Source: Mucilaginibacter celer (GTDB taxonomy: Bacteria > Bacteroidota > Bacteroidia > Sphingobacteriales > Sphingobacteriaceae). Taken from it: a stretch of DNA of 64,000 bases. Positions 43,973 through 53,161 of this stretch are shown one piece after another; the first letter of the stretch is position 1; every line of letters begins with the position of its first letter. The stretch is taken from NCBI RefSeq assembly GCF_003576455.2, contig NZ_CP032869.1, positions 930,001 to 994,000 on the forward strand, read 5' to 3'. The notes under the pieces were generated by a model. That model worked only from the letters and a program-made list of their open reading frames with translations, was not told where the DNA came from and did not search any database. Position numbers and translations under genes: made by a program.

Positions 43973-45495
43973 GCCACCAGTTTTGTAATCATTTCTGCCG
44001 CTAACCTACCGGTTTGCGCCGCGCCGTTCATATATCCCTGGCAGTTGAGGCTTACATGTTCGCCGGCGAAATAGATCTGGCCTACGGGCACGGCTTCCCA
44101 GCCTGCTATAGTGCTCCATTGCCCTTTTTTAAACGTGCTGTAACCACCCATGTTGTATGGGTACTGGCTCCATAAAAATTTCACTGTTTTGCTGTTGAAG
44201 CCTTTTTGCGCACCGGGATAAATTTTTTCCAATTGGGGCACTATTCGCCTGGTTAAATCCTCAATTTTTTCATTGTTAAGTGTATTGATGATATGGCCGC
44301 CGCCAAACAGGGTAAAACTTGCTTCGCTTTGTGATTGCATCTGGCTGCTGTCCCATCCGCAGCCCAATTCCAGGTCGGTAAAGGTATAGCCTGTTTTGCC
44401 TGCTTTGCGCCAGGCCTTATCGTTAAAACCCATAATAAACTTACCGCTGTTTCCGTAGCCTAATTCATCAATACTTTTGCGTTTGGCGGAAGGCATGGGT
44501 ACATCAAAATTTATTTTGCGCAGTATGGTGAATGGTATGGCCATAATTACATAATCGGCATTTACTTTTTTAACAGCACCGCGGTGCTCAAAGCTTAATT
44601 GATATTGGTTTGTTTTATTTTGGCTGATGGCTGTAAGCTTATGCCCGGTTAAAACCTGGGCTTTAACCTGCTCATAAAGCTTATCGGTTAAATGCCCGCT
44701 GCCGCCTTTTATTTTAAACACCTCGTGCTCATCACCAAAAAGCTCATATTCCTTTTCGGCAGCCACCGGTTCGGTAAACATTATGAGGAAGTTAAGGGCC
44801 GATTGTTCGGTGGTTTCCATGCCGTACTCCATGGTAAGCACTACATTCAAAAGCCTGTATAGCCAACCGGTAATGCCAATTTGGGTAAGATATTGGGCAA
44901 TAGAAAGCTCATCAAGGTGCCTGAACAAATGACCCGTGGTATGGTCGATTTTTTCGGGTAACGATTTTACATCTTTTTCTATCAGTTTAACAAAAGGCCG
45001 CATGGCTGTTTTCAGGTCTTCGCCGTTGAGGTGTTTGCCTTCAAAGTAAAATGTTTTTGGGTCGAGCTTATCCTCTTTCAGATTGTAAAACTCAACACCA
45101 AGCTCCCGGGCCAAGGCAAAAATTTCTGTATGATCGGTATCCACAAACTCACCGCCTATATCGGTGGTGATGCCTTTGCCAAATTTATCGCGGAGGGTAA
45201 ACATGCGCCCGCCCGCACGGCCCGAGGCTTCGTAAATGGTGCTGTTTATCCCTTTCTTTTTTAACTGGTAGGCCGCATTTAATCCGGCCATGCCGGCACC
45301 CACTATAACTATATTACGCCGTTTATCATCAATGGCCAAAGCGTTCAAAGCAGGTGCCAGTGCCAATCCGCCAGCTACCAACCCGGCATCACGCAAAAAG
45401 CGGCGTCTGCCCTCGTCTGCCGGAGCAAGGCCATCCGCTTCCCTCAACGAGGAAAAGAAAGCTTTTTTTATAAGATGAACTAACGGACTACGCAT
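43903..45495 (-). CDS. Flavin monoamine oxidase, Tat-exported
   Basis: The 530-residue protein starts with an N-region and a twin-arginine-type signal (RRRFLRDAG then a hydrophobic stretch to about residue 54). The FAD-binding IVGAGMAGLNAAYQL follows, with YEASGRAGGRMF and a C-terminal GQIYFAGEHVS. It should oxidise an amine in the periplasm. The tail APPNPPRKGGLS is encoded by a family A repeat, so the ancestral C-terminus was probably shorter or different. It lies between susD and the first aminotransferase. Confidence 0.9.
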   Translation of the reverse strand: MRSPLVHLIKKAFFSSLREADGLAPADEGRRRFLRDAGLVAGGLALAPALNALAIDDKRRNIVIVGAGMAGLNAAYQLKKKGINSTIYEASGRAGGRMFTLRDKFGKGITTDIGGEFVDTDHTEIFALARELGVEFYNLKEDKLDPKTFYFEGKHLNGEDLKTAMRPFVKLIEKDVKSLPEKIDHTTGHLFRHLDELSIAQYLTQIGITGWLYRLLNVVLTMEYGMETTEQSALNFLIMFTEPVAAEKEYELFGDEHEVFKIKGGSGHLTDKLYEQVKAQVLTGHKLTAISQNKTNQYQLSFEHRGAVKKVNADYVIMAIPFTILRKINFDVPMPSAKRKSIDELGYGNSGKFIMGFNDKAWRKAGKTGYTFTDLELGCGWDSSQMQSQSEASFTLFGGGHIINTLNNEKIEDLTRRIVPQLEKIYPGAQKGFNSKTVKFLWSQYPYNMGGYSTFKKGQWSTIAGWEAVPVGQIYFAGEHVSLNCQGYMNGAAQTGRLAAEMITKLVAAPPNPPRKGGLSLSHKTKQKSL

Positions 45496-45500
45496 AGAGC

Positions 45501-45577
45501 AATTAGTGAATTAGTGAGTTAGTGAATTAGTGAGGGATAACGGGTTTTTAATTCGCTAATTCACTAACTCACTAATT
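45501..45577. repeat. Palindrome of TTAGTGAA units between susD and amine oxidase
   Basis: The left part repeats (A/G)TTAGTGA units four times (45501-45534). The right part (45550-45577) is its near-perfect reverse complement. It separates susD from the oxidase gene and may act as a terminator or processing site. Confidence 0.75.
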
Positions 45578-45588
45578 CTCTAAATAAT

Positions 45589-46956
45589 TTAATATCCCTT
45601 ATTCTGTACTACCACACCACCCGTCGCACTGATCTCGGCCTGCGGTATAGGCATAATCGGGTTTACTTCATCACCTAAAACATCGGCTACCTTTTGTGTC
45701 CGGGCCAGGTCAAACAGGCGGTGCCCTTCAAAATTCAGTTCGGCCCGGCGTTCGTTTAGTACGGCGTTCAGGTAAGCCTCATCGGTAGGTACGTTTGCTG
45801 CAGTAAGTTTAGCCATACCCCGATGTTGGCGAACGTAGTTCAGATCAGCCAGACCGGCGGTGCGGCCCAGAGCCTCGGCGCGGATCAGGTAAACCTCGGC
45901 CAGGCGAATAATATAGGCCGAGTTATCCCTGGTGGTTTCGCCACGGTATTTTTCGGTGCGGCCATCGGGCTGAATGCTCTGGTCAACATTTTCATAATCA
46001 ACCAGGGCCGAGCGGGCATCGGTAGGCCGACCTGTAAAAAACGTGTTCAGGTCTTCGGCAGCCAGGAAGGTAACATCGGTGCGCAAGGCATCATCGCGTA
46101 CATAGGTAAGGCCGTTATAGGCGCTGTTATTTTGCTGATCGAAAACCAGTTCGAATACGCTTTCTCCGGTGTTTTTTTGCGTGTAGATCTTGGTGAACTC
46201 GGCCGTTGCCAGCAGCGCATAATTGCTGTTGTTGATAACCAGAGTGGCAGTGGTAGCGGCACCGGCCTTGTTGCCCTGGTACAGATAAACCCTGGCCAAT
46301 AAAGCATTGGCCGCAGCCTGCGAGGCGTATTTACTGCCATTATCAGTATTTAACAGTTTAACGGCCTGTTGGGCATCGGCAATGATCTGTTTATATGAGT
46401 CGGCTACGCTGCTCCGTTTAACAGGTGTTGCCGGATTAGCCGTTGAGGTCACTATCGAGATACCAAAAGCCGAGGCATTATCCCAATGCTCGCCAAACAT
46501 ACGCAGTAAATCAAACGATGCCAGGCTGCGGATAAAGTAGGCCTCGCCTTTTATGTTTGATAGCTCGGTGGCATCGGTGCCGGGCACTTTGTCGGCGTTT
46601 TCGATGATCTTGTTGGCGGCGTAGATGGAGTTATAGATCTGGATATAAATGGCCGAAGTGTAAATATTGCTTGGCGATACGGCCTTATTGGCGATATCGG
46701 TTAAATCGATTACATCGTAGCCACCTGTGGTACCGTTATCTGAGTAGCATTCGGCCAGCAGCGGGTAGTAACCGCCATAATAATTTTTGCTTTGCAGCGT
46801 GCTGTACATGCCTATGCGGGCACTGCGCAAACCGGCAACGTTTTTAAACACTGTGGCATCGGCAACTTCGTTAGGCGAGGTTACATCCAGCACCTTTTTG
46901 CACGATGTTTGGGCAACTGCTATCAGCAACAGAATAATTGATATATATTTTCGCAT
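45589..46956 (-). CDS. SusD/RagB-family outer membrane lipoprotein
   Basis: The 455-residue protein has a lipobox (AQTSCKK) and TPR-like helices of the SusD fold. It shows YFIRSLASFDLLRMFG, AYIIRLAEVYLIRAEA, LNERRAELNFEGHRLFDLART and a final PIPQAEI segment. It caps the SusC transporter encoded 11 bp upstream. Given the neighbouring genes the ligand may be an amine-containing compound rather than a plain glycan. Confidence 0.95.
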   Translation of the reverse strand: MRKYISIILLLIAVAQTSCKKVLDVTSPNEVADATVFKNVAGLRSARIGMYSTLQSKNYYGGYYPLLAECYSDNGTTGGYDVIDLTDIANKAVSPSNIYTSAIYIQIYNSIYAANKIIENADKVPGTDATELSNIKGEAYFIRSLASFDLLRMFGEHWDNASAFGISIVTSTANPATPVKRSSVADSYKQIIADAQQAVKLLNTDNGSKYASQAAANALLARVYLYQGNKAGAATTATLVINNSNYALLATAEFTKIYTQKNTGESVFELVFDQQNNSAYNGLTYVRDDALRTDVTFLAAEDLNTFFTGRPTDARSALVDYENVDQSIQPDGRTEKYRGETTRDNSAYIIRLAEVYLIRAEALGRTAGLADLNYVRQHRGMAKLTAANVPTDEAYLNAVLNERRAELNFEGHRLFDLARTQKVADVLGDEVNPIMPIPQAEISATGGVVVQNKGY

Positions 46957-46967
46957 AACCGGTTCAA

Positions 46968-49900
46968 TTAAAATTTAAAGTTTACACCCAATAAAACTGT
47001 GCGGGCCTGCGGATAGGCCGCGTAATCAACCCCCGCCGTAGTTGGCGAGCTACCCCCGTTCGAGCTCACTTCCGGGTCGAAGCCATAGTATTTGGTAAAG
47101 GTGGCCAGGTTTTGGGCCTCTAAATAAATACGCAGCGAGCTAAATGCCTTAGGGTGCTTCGGCCTGATGGTATAACCAAGGTTAACGGTCCTGATCCTTA
47201 AAAACGAGGCATTTTCAATAAACTGCGATGAGTTTTGCAGGTAGTTTTGAAACACCATGGATGCCCTCGGAATATCGGTTATATCCCCCGGATTTCGCCA
47301 GCGTTTGTTAACTATGGTGGCATTGTTGGCATACACCTGGTAAAGGTACTGGTCGTCATAACCACCATCGCTCCAGCCCAGGGTTTGGTAAGTTGAGCGG
47401 ATGAGATTGTACACTTTGTTACCCACGCTAAACTGGGTTGATATATTCAGATCAAAATCGCCATAGCGCAAATTGTTGGTAAAGCCGCCAAAATAATCGG
47501 GAGTGGCTTTACCCAATACCTGCTGATCGTTGCTGAATTTAGGTAAGCCTGTTTGCGGATCAACCCCCAAGTATTTGTAGCCATAAAATGAACCAACCGA
47601 TTCGCCAACTTTAAGGATGTGGGTAGGGAAGAGGTCGCTGTAGGCAAACAGCAGTTGGTTATCTGATGATAGCTCCAGTATTTTGCTTTTGATAAAACTT
47701 ACGTTAAGGGTGGTGGTCCAGCTAAATTTATCGGTTTTAATGGGGTAAGCACTTACCGAAAACTCCAGACCCGTATTCTGAATATTACCGGCGTTAATGG
47801 TACGCGTTGCAAAACCGGAGGTAGCCGGCAGCGGCGCTTCGCTCAATAATTCGGTGCGGTTACCTTTGTAGGCTTCTATTGATCCGCTTATTTTACCACC
47901 GTACAACTCAAAATCCAAACCGGCATTGATCATTTTATTGCGCTGCCAGGTTAAATCAGGATTACCTATATTGCGCGGTTTTAAACCCGACACGCCATCA
48001 TAGCGGCTGGGCTGATAATAACTCTGATACTGAAAATCGCCTATTTCCTGGTCGCCGCTAAGGCCGTAGCTAAAACGGAGCTTGAGGTTGGTGAGCCATT
48101 TGGAGCCATCAAGAAATTTCTCTTTAGAGATAACCCAGCCGGCAGATACTGCAGGGAAAAATCCCCAGCGCCGGGAAGGATCAAAACGGGATGAACCGTC
48201 ATCACGAATGCTGGCCGAGATCAGGTATTTATCATCATAAGCATAATTGGCCCTAAACAGGAATGATAACAAGCCCCACCCCGAATGCAGGCCGGTGGCA
48301 CCGGTGATGGTTGATGCACTTGAAATATTGGTAAGCCCCGTACCCTCCGGAAATCCCTGCGCGTTGATGGAGGTGTTTTCGGTGCGGGTTGATTGTGCGG
48401 TGAAACCGCCCAGTAAATTGATACTGTGTTTTTGGGCGAATGTATTTTGGTAGGTTAGGGTATTCTCGTTAATAAGCGTGGTATTGGTATAGGTGCCTTT
48501 GATAGCCTTGCCGCCCACGGCCGAAGCATCGGATGTGATGGCGTCAAAAAACTGGTCATCACCCAGGCTGGTGTAATCGGTGCTGAATGAGGCGCGGAAT
48601 TTCAGGTTTTTTAATACCTCAATATCGGTAAATACGCTACCCAAAAAACGGTAATTTTTGGTAAATGCCTGGATCTCTTTGGCGGATTTTACGGGGTTGT
48701 CGCTCAGCCAGCTGGCTTCGTACTGGGTATAGTCGGCGTATGAGCCGTCTTTATTGTAAACCGGCATTAAAGGCGATGCACCCAGCGCGTTGGTTACAAT
48801 ACCGGTATAGGTATCATCATTAAAACTGCGGCGGTTTTTGGCATAGGTGAATGATGATGTAGTGCCGATGCTTACCCGCTCGCTCACCTTGTTATCCAGG
48901 TTAAAGCGAAACGAAGCCCGTTTATAATAGTTTTCTATCACGATACCCTGCTGGTCGAAATAGCTGCCCGAGATAAAAAATTTGGTTTTATCACTGCCGC
49001 CGCGTGCCGATAATTGAATGGAACTGATGGGGGAGGTACGCAAAATCTGGTCGAGCCAGTTGGTGTTTACCTTTGATTTCCAGTTATTGGGCAGCGGGTT
49101 GGTAAGCACCGCCGGGTTAAAGCCATCCGGAAACTGGGTTGGATCCTGGTTGTAAAGCTTTAAATCCTGCTTGCGGGCGTCTTCTTCCAAAGCTACAAAA
49201 CCCTGGTTATCCAAAAACGGGATGGTATGCGCTACGTGTTGTACGCCGCTGTAGCTATCAAAACTAAACTCGGTTTTGCCGTTTTTGCCATGTTTGGTGG
49301 TGATGAGCACAACGCCGTTGGCCGCCCGCGCACCATAAATAGCCGCTGCCGAAGCATCTTTCAAGATCTGCATCGATTCGATATCGTCGGGATTGATGTC
49401 GGATATCGAGCTGATATTCTGGCCTTGGCCAACAACCGTACCATCAGTAGTGTAGGAGGTGGAGAGTGAAGAATTGCTTTCGCTGATCATCGGGATCCCG
49501 TCAACCACATAGAGGGGGTTACTGGCTCCGCGCACGCTTACTAATAAACCGGCACCGGGCGTTCCCGATGGGGTGGTTACCAAAATGCCGGGTATTTTGC
49601 CCTCAATGCTCTGGGCCAGGTTGGATACCGGCTGATCTCTGAAATCTTTATTGCTGATGGTGCTGATGGCCGATGTGAGGTTTGATTTTTTTTGCGTGCC
49701 GTAACCCACCACCACCACATCATTCAGCTGGCTTTTGGTTTCTTCCAAAACAATGGCAATGGTATTTTTGCCGGCAACATTGGCCGTAAATGTTTTAAAG
49801 CCTACGTAGGATATGGTTAACACCGGGTTGGCAGCCGGCACGGCGATAGAAAAGCCGCCGTCGACCGCTGTTATAGCGCCTTTGTTGGTACCTTTTATAA

Positions 49901-50045
49901 ATACCGAAGCACCAACAACGGGCTGGCCCTGATCATCTTTAACGGTTCCTTTTACGGTATGATCCTGTGCAAGGGCTATGGCAGGTGCCACTAAGCAAAG
50001 CCATATGTTTAAAACAGTAAATAATAAGCGTAAAGGTTGTTTCAT
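46968..50045 (-). CDS. SusC/RagA-family TonB-dependent transporter
   Basis: The 1025-residue protein has a signal peptide (ends IALAQ) and a carboxypeptidase-regulatory-like domain (about 28-110, VKGTVKDDQGQPVVGASVFIKG). A plug with LNDVVVVGYGTQKKSNLTSAIS and SIRGA-type motifs follows. The 22-strand barrel ends in an aromatic residue (LLGVNFKF). It imports bulky nutrients together with SusD. It heads the long minus-strand block. Confidence 0.96.
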   Translation of the reverse strand: MKQPLRLLFTVLNIWLCLVAPAIALAQDHTVKGTVKDDQGQPVVGASVFIKGTNKGAITAVDGGFSIAVPAANPVLTISYVGFKTFTANVAGKNTIAIVLEETKSQLNDVVVVGYGTQKKSNLTSAISTISNKDFRDQPVSNLAQSIEGKIPGILVTTPSGTPGAGLLVSVRGASNPLYVVDGIPMISESNSSLSTSYTTDGTVVGQGQNISSISDINPDDIESMQILKDASAAAIYGARAANGVVLITTKHGKNGKTEFSFDSYSGVQHVAHTIPFLDNQGFVALEEDARKQDLKLYNQDPTQFPDGFNPAVLTNPLPNNWKSKVNTNWLDQILRTSPISSIQLSARGGSDKTKFFISGSYFDQQGIVIENYYKRASFRFNLDNKVSERVSIGTTSSFTYAKNRRSFNDDTYTGIVTNALGASPLMPVYNKDGSYADYTQYEASWLSDNPVKSAKEIQAFTKNYRFLGSVFTDIEVLKNLKFRASFSTDYTSLGDDQFFDAITSDASAVGGKAIKGTYTNTTLINENTLTYQNTFAQKHSINLLGGFTAQSTRTENTSINAQGFPEGTGLTNISSASTITGATGLHSGWGLLSFLFRANYAYDDKYLISASIRDDGSSRFDPSRRWGFFPAVSAGWVISKEKFLDGSKWLTNLKLRFSYGLSGDQEIGDFQYQSYYQPSRYDGVSGLKPRNIGNPDLTWQRNKMINAGLDFELYGGKISGSIEAYKGNRTELLSEAPLPATSGFATRTINAGNIQNTGLEFSVSAYPIKTDKFSWTTTLNVSFIKSKILELSSDNQLLFAYSDLFPTHILKVGESVGSFYGYKYLGVDPQTGLPKFSNDQQVLGKATPDYFGGFTNNLRYGDFDLNISTQFSVGNKVYNLIRSTYQTLGWSDGGYDDQYLYQVYANNATIVNKRWRNPGDITDIPRASMVFQNYLQNSSQFIENASFLRIRTVNLGYTIRPKHPKAFSSLRIYLEAQNLATFTKYYGFDPEVSSNGGSSPTTAGVDYAAYPQARTVLLGVNFKF

Positions 50046-50372
50046 AGCGTGGTTTTAGGTGATTATTTACATTTTTATTCGGGAAAAGAACGGGTGTGGG
50101 GTGTTTTATAAATATCACTAAGTCAGATGAGGAAAAATATAAGTCAAAAATATTTTTTAAACTATTTTTTAATCGTTGATATACAGGAGTTTGGAATTGG
50201 TCATAAATAAGTCTAATTTTAAGTCAGAAGTTTTGACTGCTTTTGATCACAAGGAGAGGGATTGGTGAGATACCGGTTGTGACTTAGTGTATCTTGTTTT
50301 GGTAATAAACTATTTGTTTTACCCGGATTTTTCTTTTGTTAACTGAAGAAAAATTAAAATTATCTGCCATTA
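50046..50372. promoter_or_regulatory. Divergent promoter region with TAAGTC cluster
   Basis: This 327-bp A/T-rich gap between susC and the divergent gene contains TAAGTC at 50119, 50140, 50208 and 50220, plus its inverse GACTTA at 50281. Five copies in about 170 bp is far more than expected by chance. It is a candidate operator for susC or the divergent gene. Confidence 0.5.
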
Positions 50373-51404
50373 ATGCATTTATCCCGAAAAATACAAAAGG
50401 CAATAGCCGATCATCAACAAATATTAGCTGCTTTAAAGCTGAAAGGCAAGGAAAATAACTGGGTTAATTTTACACGAACCCAGTTTAACCTGGTTGCGCG
50501 GGTTATTAATAAGCAGATAAGCAAAGAAGTAATAGCAAATCCCGATCTGGTAGAAATGGGCCTGATCATTGGGCGGCAGCAGCTCAATAATCACCTCGAA
50601 ACCCTCCGCTGCCACAATGTTTACGATTTTATAAAGTACCTGGGCAATATGGGCGAGTACCGCGTTTTTAACTGGATAAGCGGCAAAACCCTGCAAAGCT
50701 ACTGGAACGGCGGCGAAGCCAAATATGTAAAGGCAAACGCCTTACTGGTTTTTTTACAGGTGCCCTTTAACCAATGGGACGAATGGCAAAAGGAAACCGG
50801 TAAAAGCACCGGCCCGTACCGGCATAGCCTGGCCAAAGCGCCGGTTATTGGGATGGGGCAGGGTAAATCATCAATGGCTGTTATTAAAAGTTATTTTTTG
50901 GGGAACTATTTTTTATACTATCAAAAAACAGATGGCAGCAAAAATGTAATTAAAACGCCTTTTGTTTTAAAGGAGAGTGACAGCGGACAGGTAATTGTTC
51001 AATCGGTATCTGAGGGGCACCGGTATAGCGGCAAGGTGATTGGCATACGCGATGGCTGCCTGTACATTAACTGCCAGAACCTTGATTTTGAGGAGATGGA
51101 ACAGTATGTATTTAACCTGGGCCTCGAAACCAAGCCCGAGGTGCTTTTCGGGGTAAGCAATACCGTGAGCGTTAAAAACCGGCAGGCGGTAGCGCTTAAA
51201 AATATCCTCGTTAAACAAAAAAGTAACGATCCGGCTTTTGAAAGTATTCCGGAGGCTGAAATTCCATTCAGCAGGTATTATGATACGGATTCGGAGGAGG
51301 CTATTATTGTGAATTATCTTAAGCAATCGCCTAATAATATTATCACTACCGCTACCTGTTGTAACCTGGATGATATTGCGGGGTTGGCGAGGGAAAGTGC
51401 CTGA
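50373..51404 (+). CDS. Protein of unknown function, possible DNA-binding N-terminus
   Basis: I do not recognise this 343-residue protein. It has no signal peptide or membrane segment. Residues of about 65-140 (GRQQLNNHLETLRCHNVYDFIKYL, KTLQSYWNGG, VKANALLVFLQVPFNQWDEW) resemble helical DNA-binding-like modules of Bacteroidota signalling proteins. The C-terminal half is beta-rich. It is divergent from susC, so a regulatory role for the amine block is possible but unproven. Confidence 0.6.
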   Translation: MHLSRKIQKAIADHQQILAALKLKGKENNWVNFTRTQFNLVARVINKQISKEVIANPDLVEMGLIIGRQQLNNHLETLRCHNVYDFIKYLGNMGEYRVFNWISGKTLQSYWNGGEAKYVKANALLVFLQVPFNQWDEWQKETGKSTGPYRHSLAKAPVIGMGQGKSSMAVIKSYFLGNYFLYYQKTDGSKNVIKTPFVLKESDSGQVIVQSVSEGHRYSGKVIGIRDGCLYINCQNLDFEEMEQYVFNLGLETKPEVLFGVSNTVSVKNRQAVALKNILVKQKSNDPAFESIPEAEIPFSRYYDTDSEEAIIVNYLKQSPNNIITTATCCNLDDIAGLARESA

Positions 51405-51453
51405 ATGATATGCTTTTAAAGCCTGTGTGCGGGAAAGCGAGGACTTGGAACGG

Positions 51454-51513
51454 ATAGCCCGGCCGCAGGCAACGCCCATGTTCAGTTTGCAGTTAGGATT
51501 TGGCAGTTTGCGG
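51454..51513. repeat. Dispersed repeat family B copy 2
   Basis: ATAGCCCGGCCGCAGGCAAC, then TGTTCAGTTTGCAGTTAGG and GGCAGTTTGCGGTT, repeat the order found at 5611-5673. It is preceded by GAGGACTTGGAACGG and lies between two plus-strand genes. Confidence 0.6.
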
Positions 51514-51650
51514 TTGCGAGCCTGGGATGCGGCGTAATTTTCAAACAATCCTTCCTATCCCGCTTGATAAATGTCAAGTTTCTTTTTATCATACATCAAT
51601 GTGCAGGTTTTGGGGGCGGGGTACATTTGTATCAACAAAAACGATACAAA

Positions 51651-52508
51651 ATGTCAAAAACAATTTTTATAACCGGAACAAGTACAGGGTTTGGTAAATT
51701 AACCACTATTACCCTGGCAAATGCAGGCCATACCGTTATTGCCGGTATGCGCGGAGTGAATGGGAAAAATGAAGCTGTTGCCAAAGAGCTTTCGGCATTG
51801 CCCAATGTTGAAGTGGTGGAGATAGATATTACCGACGATGCCTCGGTTAAAGCTGCCTTTGAATATACGCTAACCAAATACGGCCATATTGATGTATTGG
51901 TGAACAATGCGGCAGTATCCGGTTTTGGCTTGCTGGAGGGCTACTCTATAGATCAGATTAAACAGATGTTTGAAGTGAACTTTTACGGAACCCTGCGCAC
52001 CATTTTTGCCGTATTGCCGGGCATGCGTAAAGAAATGAATGGCCTTATCATCAACATCACCACAGGCGCCAGCGGCCATACGCTGCCTTTCATGATTCCT
52101 TATTTTGCCTCGAAATTTGGTGTGGAAAGCATTACCGAGGGCTTGCACGACGAGCTTGCACAATACAATATTGAAAACGTGAGCATTCAGCCGGGCGTAT
52201 ATCCTACCGAAATGAACAATGGCAGCAAGGCCGGCGTACATGCTGATAAACCTGAAATTATTGCTGAATATGGCGATGTGGCCGCCCAAAAGTTTAACGC
52301 AATGGGCACAGCCCTGTTCAGTAAAATGGCCGAGTTTAATATGGATCCGCAAACTATTGCCGATGGTATTCTGCACCTTGTAGAGATGGAAAAAGGCAGC
52401 AGGCCAATGCGCTATCCGCTTGATGCCGTTGCCCAGGGCACCGACCAGGAATTTATTGATGCCCGCGCGGCCATCAAAGCAAAATGGCTGAGCAAATACA
52501 ATAATTAA
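51651..52508 (+). CDS. Short-chain dehydrogenase/reductase
   Basis: The ATG at 51651 places the start directly before the Rossmann motif (FITGTSTGFGKLT); the longer frame from 51564 adds an improbable leader. The 285-residue protein has LVNNAAVSGFG and a C-terminal active site region. The catalytic Tyr/Lys appears as PYFASKFGVES, so the usual YxxxK reads with Tyr and Lys present. The substrate is unknown. A Crp-family regulator gene follows in the same direction. Confidence 0.88.
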   Translation: MSKTIFITGTSTGFGKLTTITLANAGHTVIAGMRGVNGKNEAVAKELSALPNVEVVEIDITDDASVKAAFEYTLTKYGHIDVLVNNAAVSGFGLLEGYSIDQIKQMFEVNFYGTLRTIFAVLPGMRKEMNGLIINITTGASGHTLPFMIPYFASKFGVESITEGLHDELAQYNIENVSIQPGVYPTEMNNGSKAGVHADKPEIIAEYGDVAAQKFNAMGTALFSKMAEFNMDPQTIADGILHLVEMEKGSRPMRYPLDAVAQGTDQEFIDARAAIKAKWLSKYNN

Positions 52509-52579
52509 ACAGCCGGGCTATAAAATAAAGTTTCAACTCAAGGCAAATATCCGCAGATAAAAGGATATTTGCCTTTACT

Positions 52580-53161
52580 ATGTTTGCGCCTTTAAAAGAA
52601 TACATCAGCCAAAAAGCTACACTTACCGATGCCGATTATGCTAAAATTGAAGCAGTTTGCATTTATAAAAAACTACGCAAAAGGCAATACCTGTTGCAGG
52701 AAGGCGATGTTTGGCGATATAACGCTTTTATAGCTAAAGGACTAACACGTTTTTACAGCGTTGACGAAAGCGGCCGTGAAAATATTGTAAGCTTTGCCAG
52801 AGAAAACTGGTGGACCGGCGACCGCGCCAGCCTGCTTACCGGCGAACCATCCAAAAATAATATCGACGCCGTTGAGGATACTGAACTGGTGATGATTGCC
52901 AATACTAATTTTGAGAAGCTTTGCAAGGAAATACCTGCTTTTAACGATATGGTGAATGCCATTATTAACAAAAGCTTCATTACCAGCCAAAGCCGCATCC
53001 AGGCTGCAATAGCTTTCACTGCCGAACAAAAATACCTTGACTTTATAGAAAAATATCCAGATCTATCGGTACGTGTACCGCAAGCCATGATAGCCTCATA
53101 CCTGGGCATTACGCCCGAAACGTTAAGCCGGGTACGAAAGGAAACGGTAAAAAAACATTAA
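52580..53161 (+). CDS. Crp/Fnr-family transcriptional regulator
   Basis: The 193-residue protein has an N-terminal cyclic-nucleotide-like beta-barrel (RQYLLQEGDVWRYNAFIAKGLTRFYSVDESGREN). A short C-terminal HTH follows (VPQAMIASYLGITPETLSRVRKE). There are no Fnr-type cysteine clusters. Such regulators often control an adjacent reductase in Bacteroidota, here the SDR. Its stop overlaps the convergent HD gene stop at TTAA (53158-53161). Confidence 0.9.
   Translation: MFAPLKEYISQKATLTDADYAKIEAVCIYKKLRKRQYLLQEGDVWRYNAFIAKGLTRFYSVDESGRENIVSFARENWWTGDRASLLTGEPSKNNIDAVEDTELVMIANTNFEKLCKEIPAFNDMVNAIINKSFITSQSRIQAAIAFTAEQKYLDFIEKYPDLSVRVPQAMIASYLGITPETLSRVRKETVKKH

Noticed and set aside
43903..43975. 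Amine oxidase C-terminal tail as a real domain
   Set aside because: The tail is translated from a family A repeat also present at 4881-4972, so it is not evidence of a domain.
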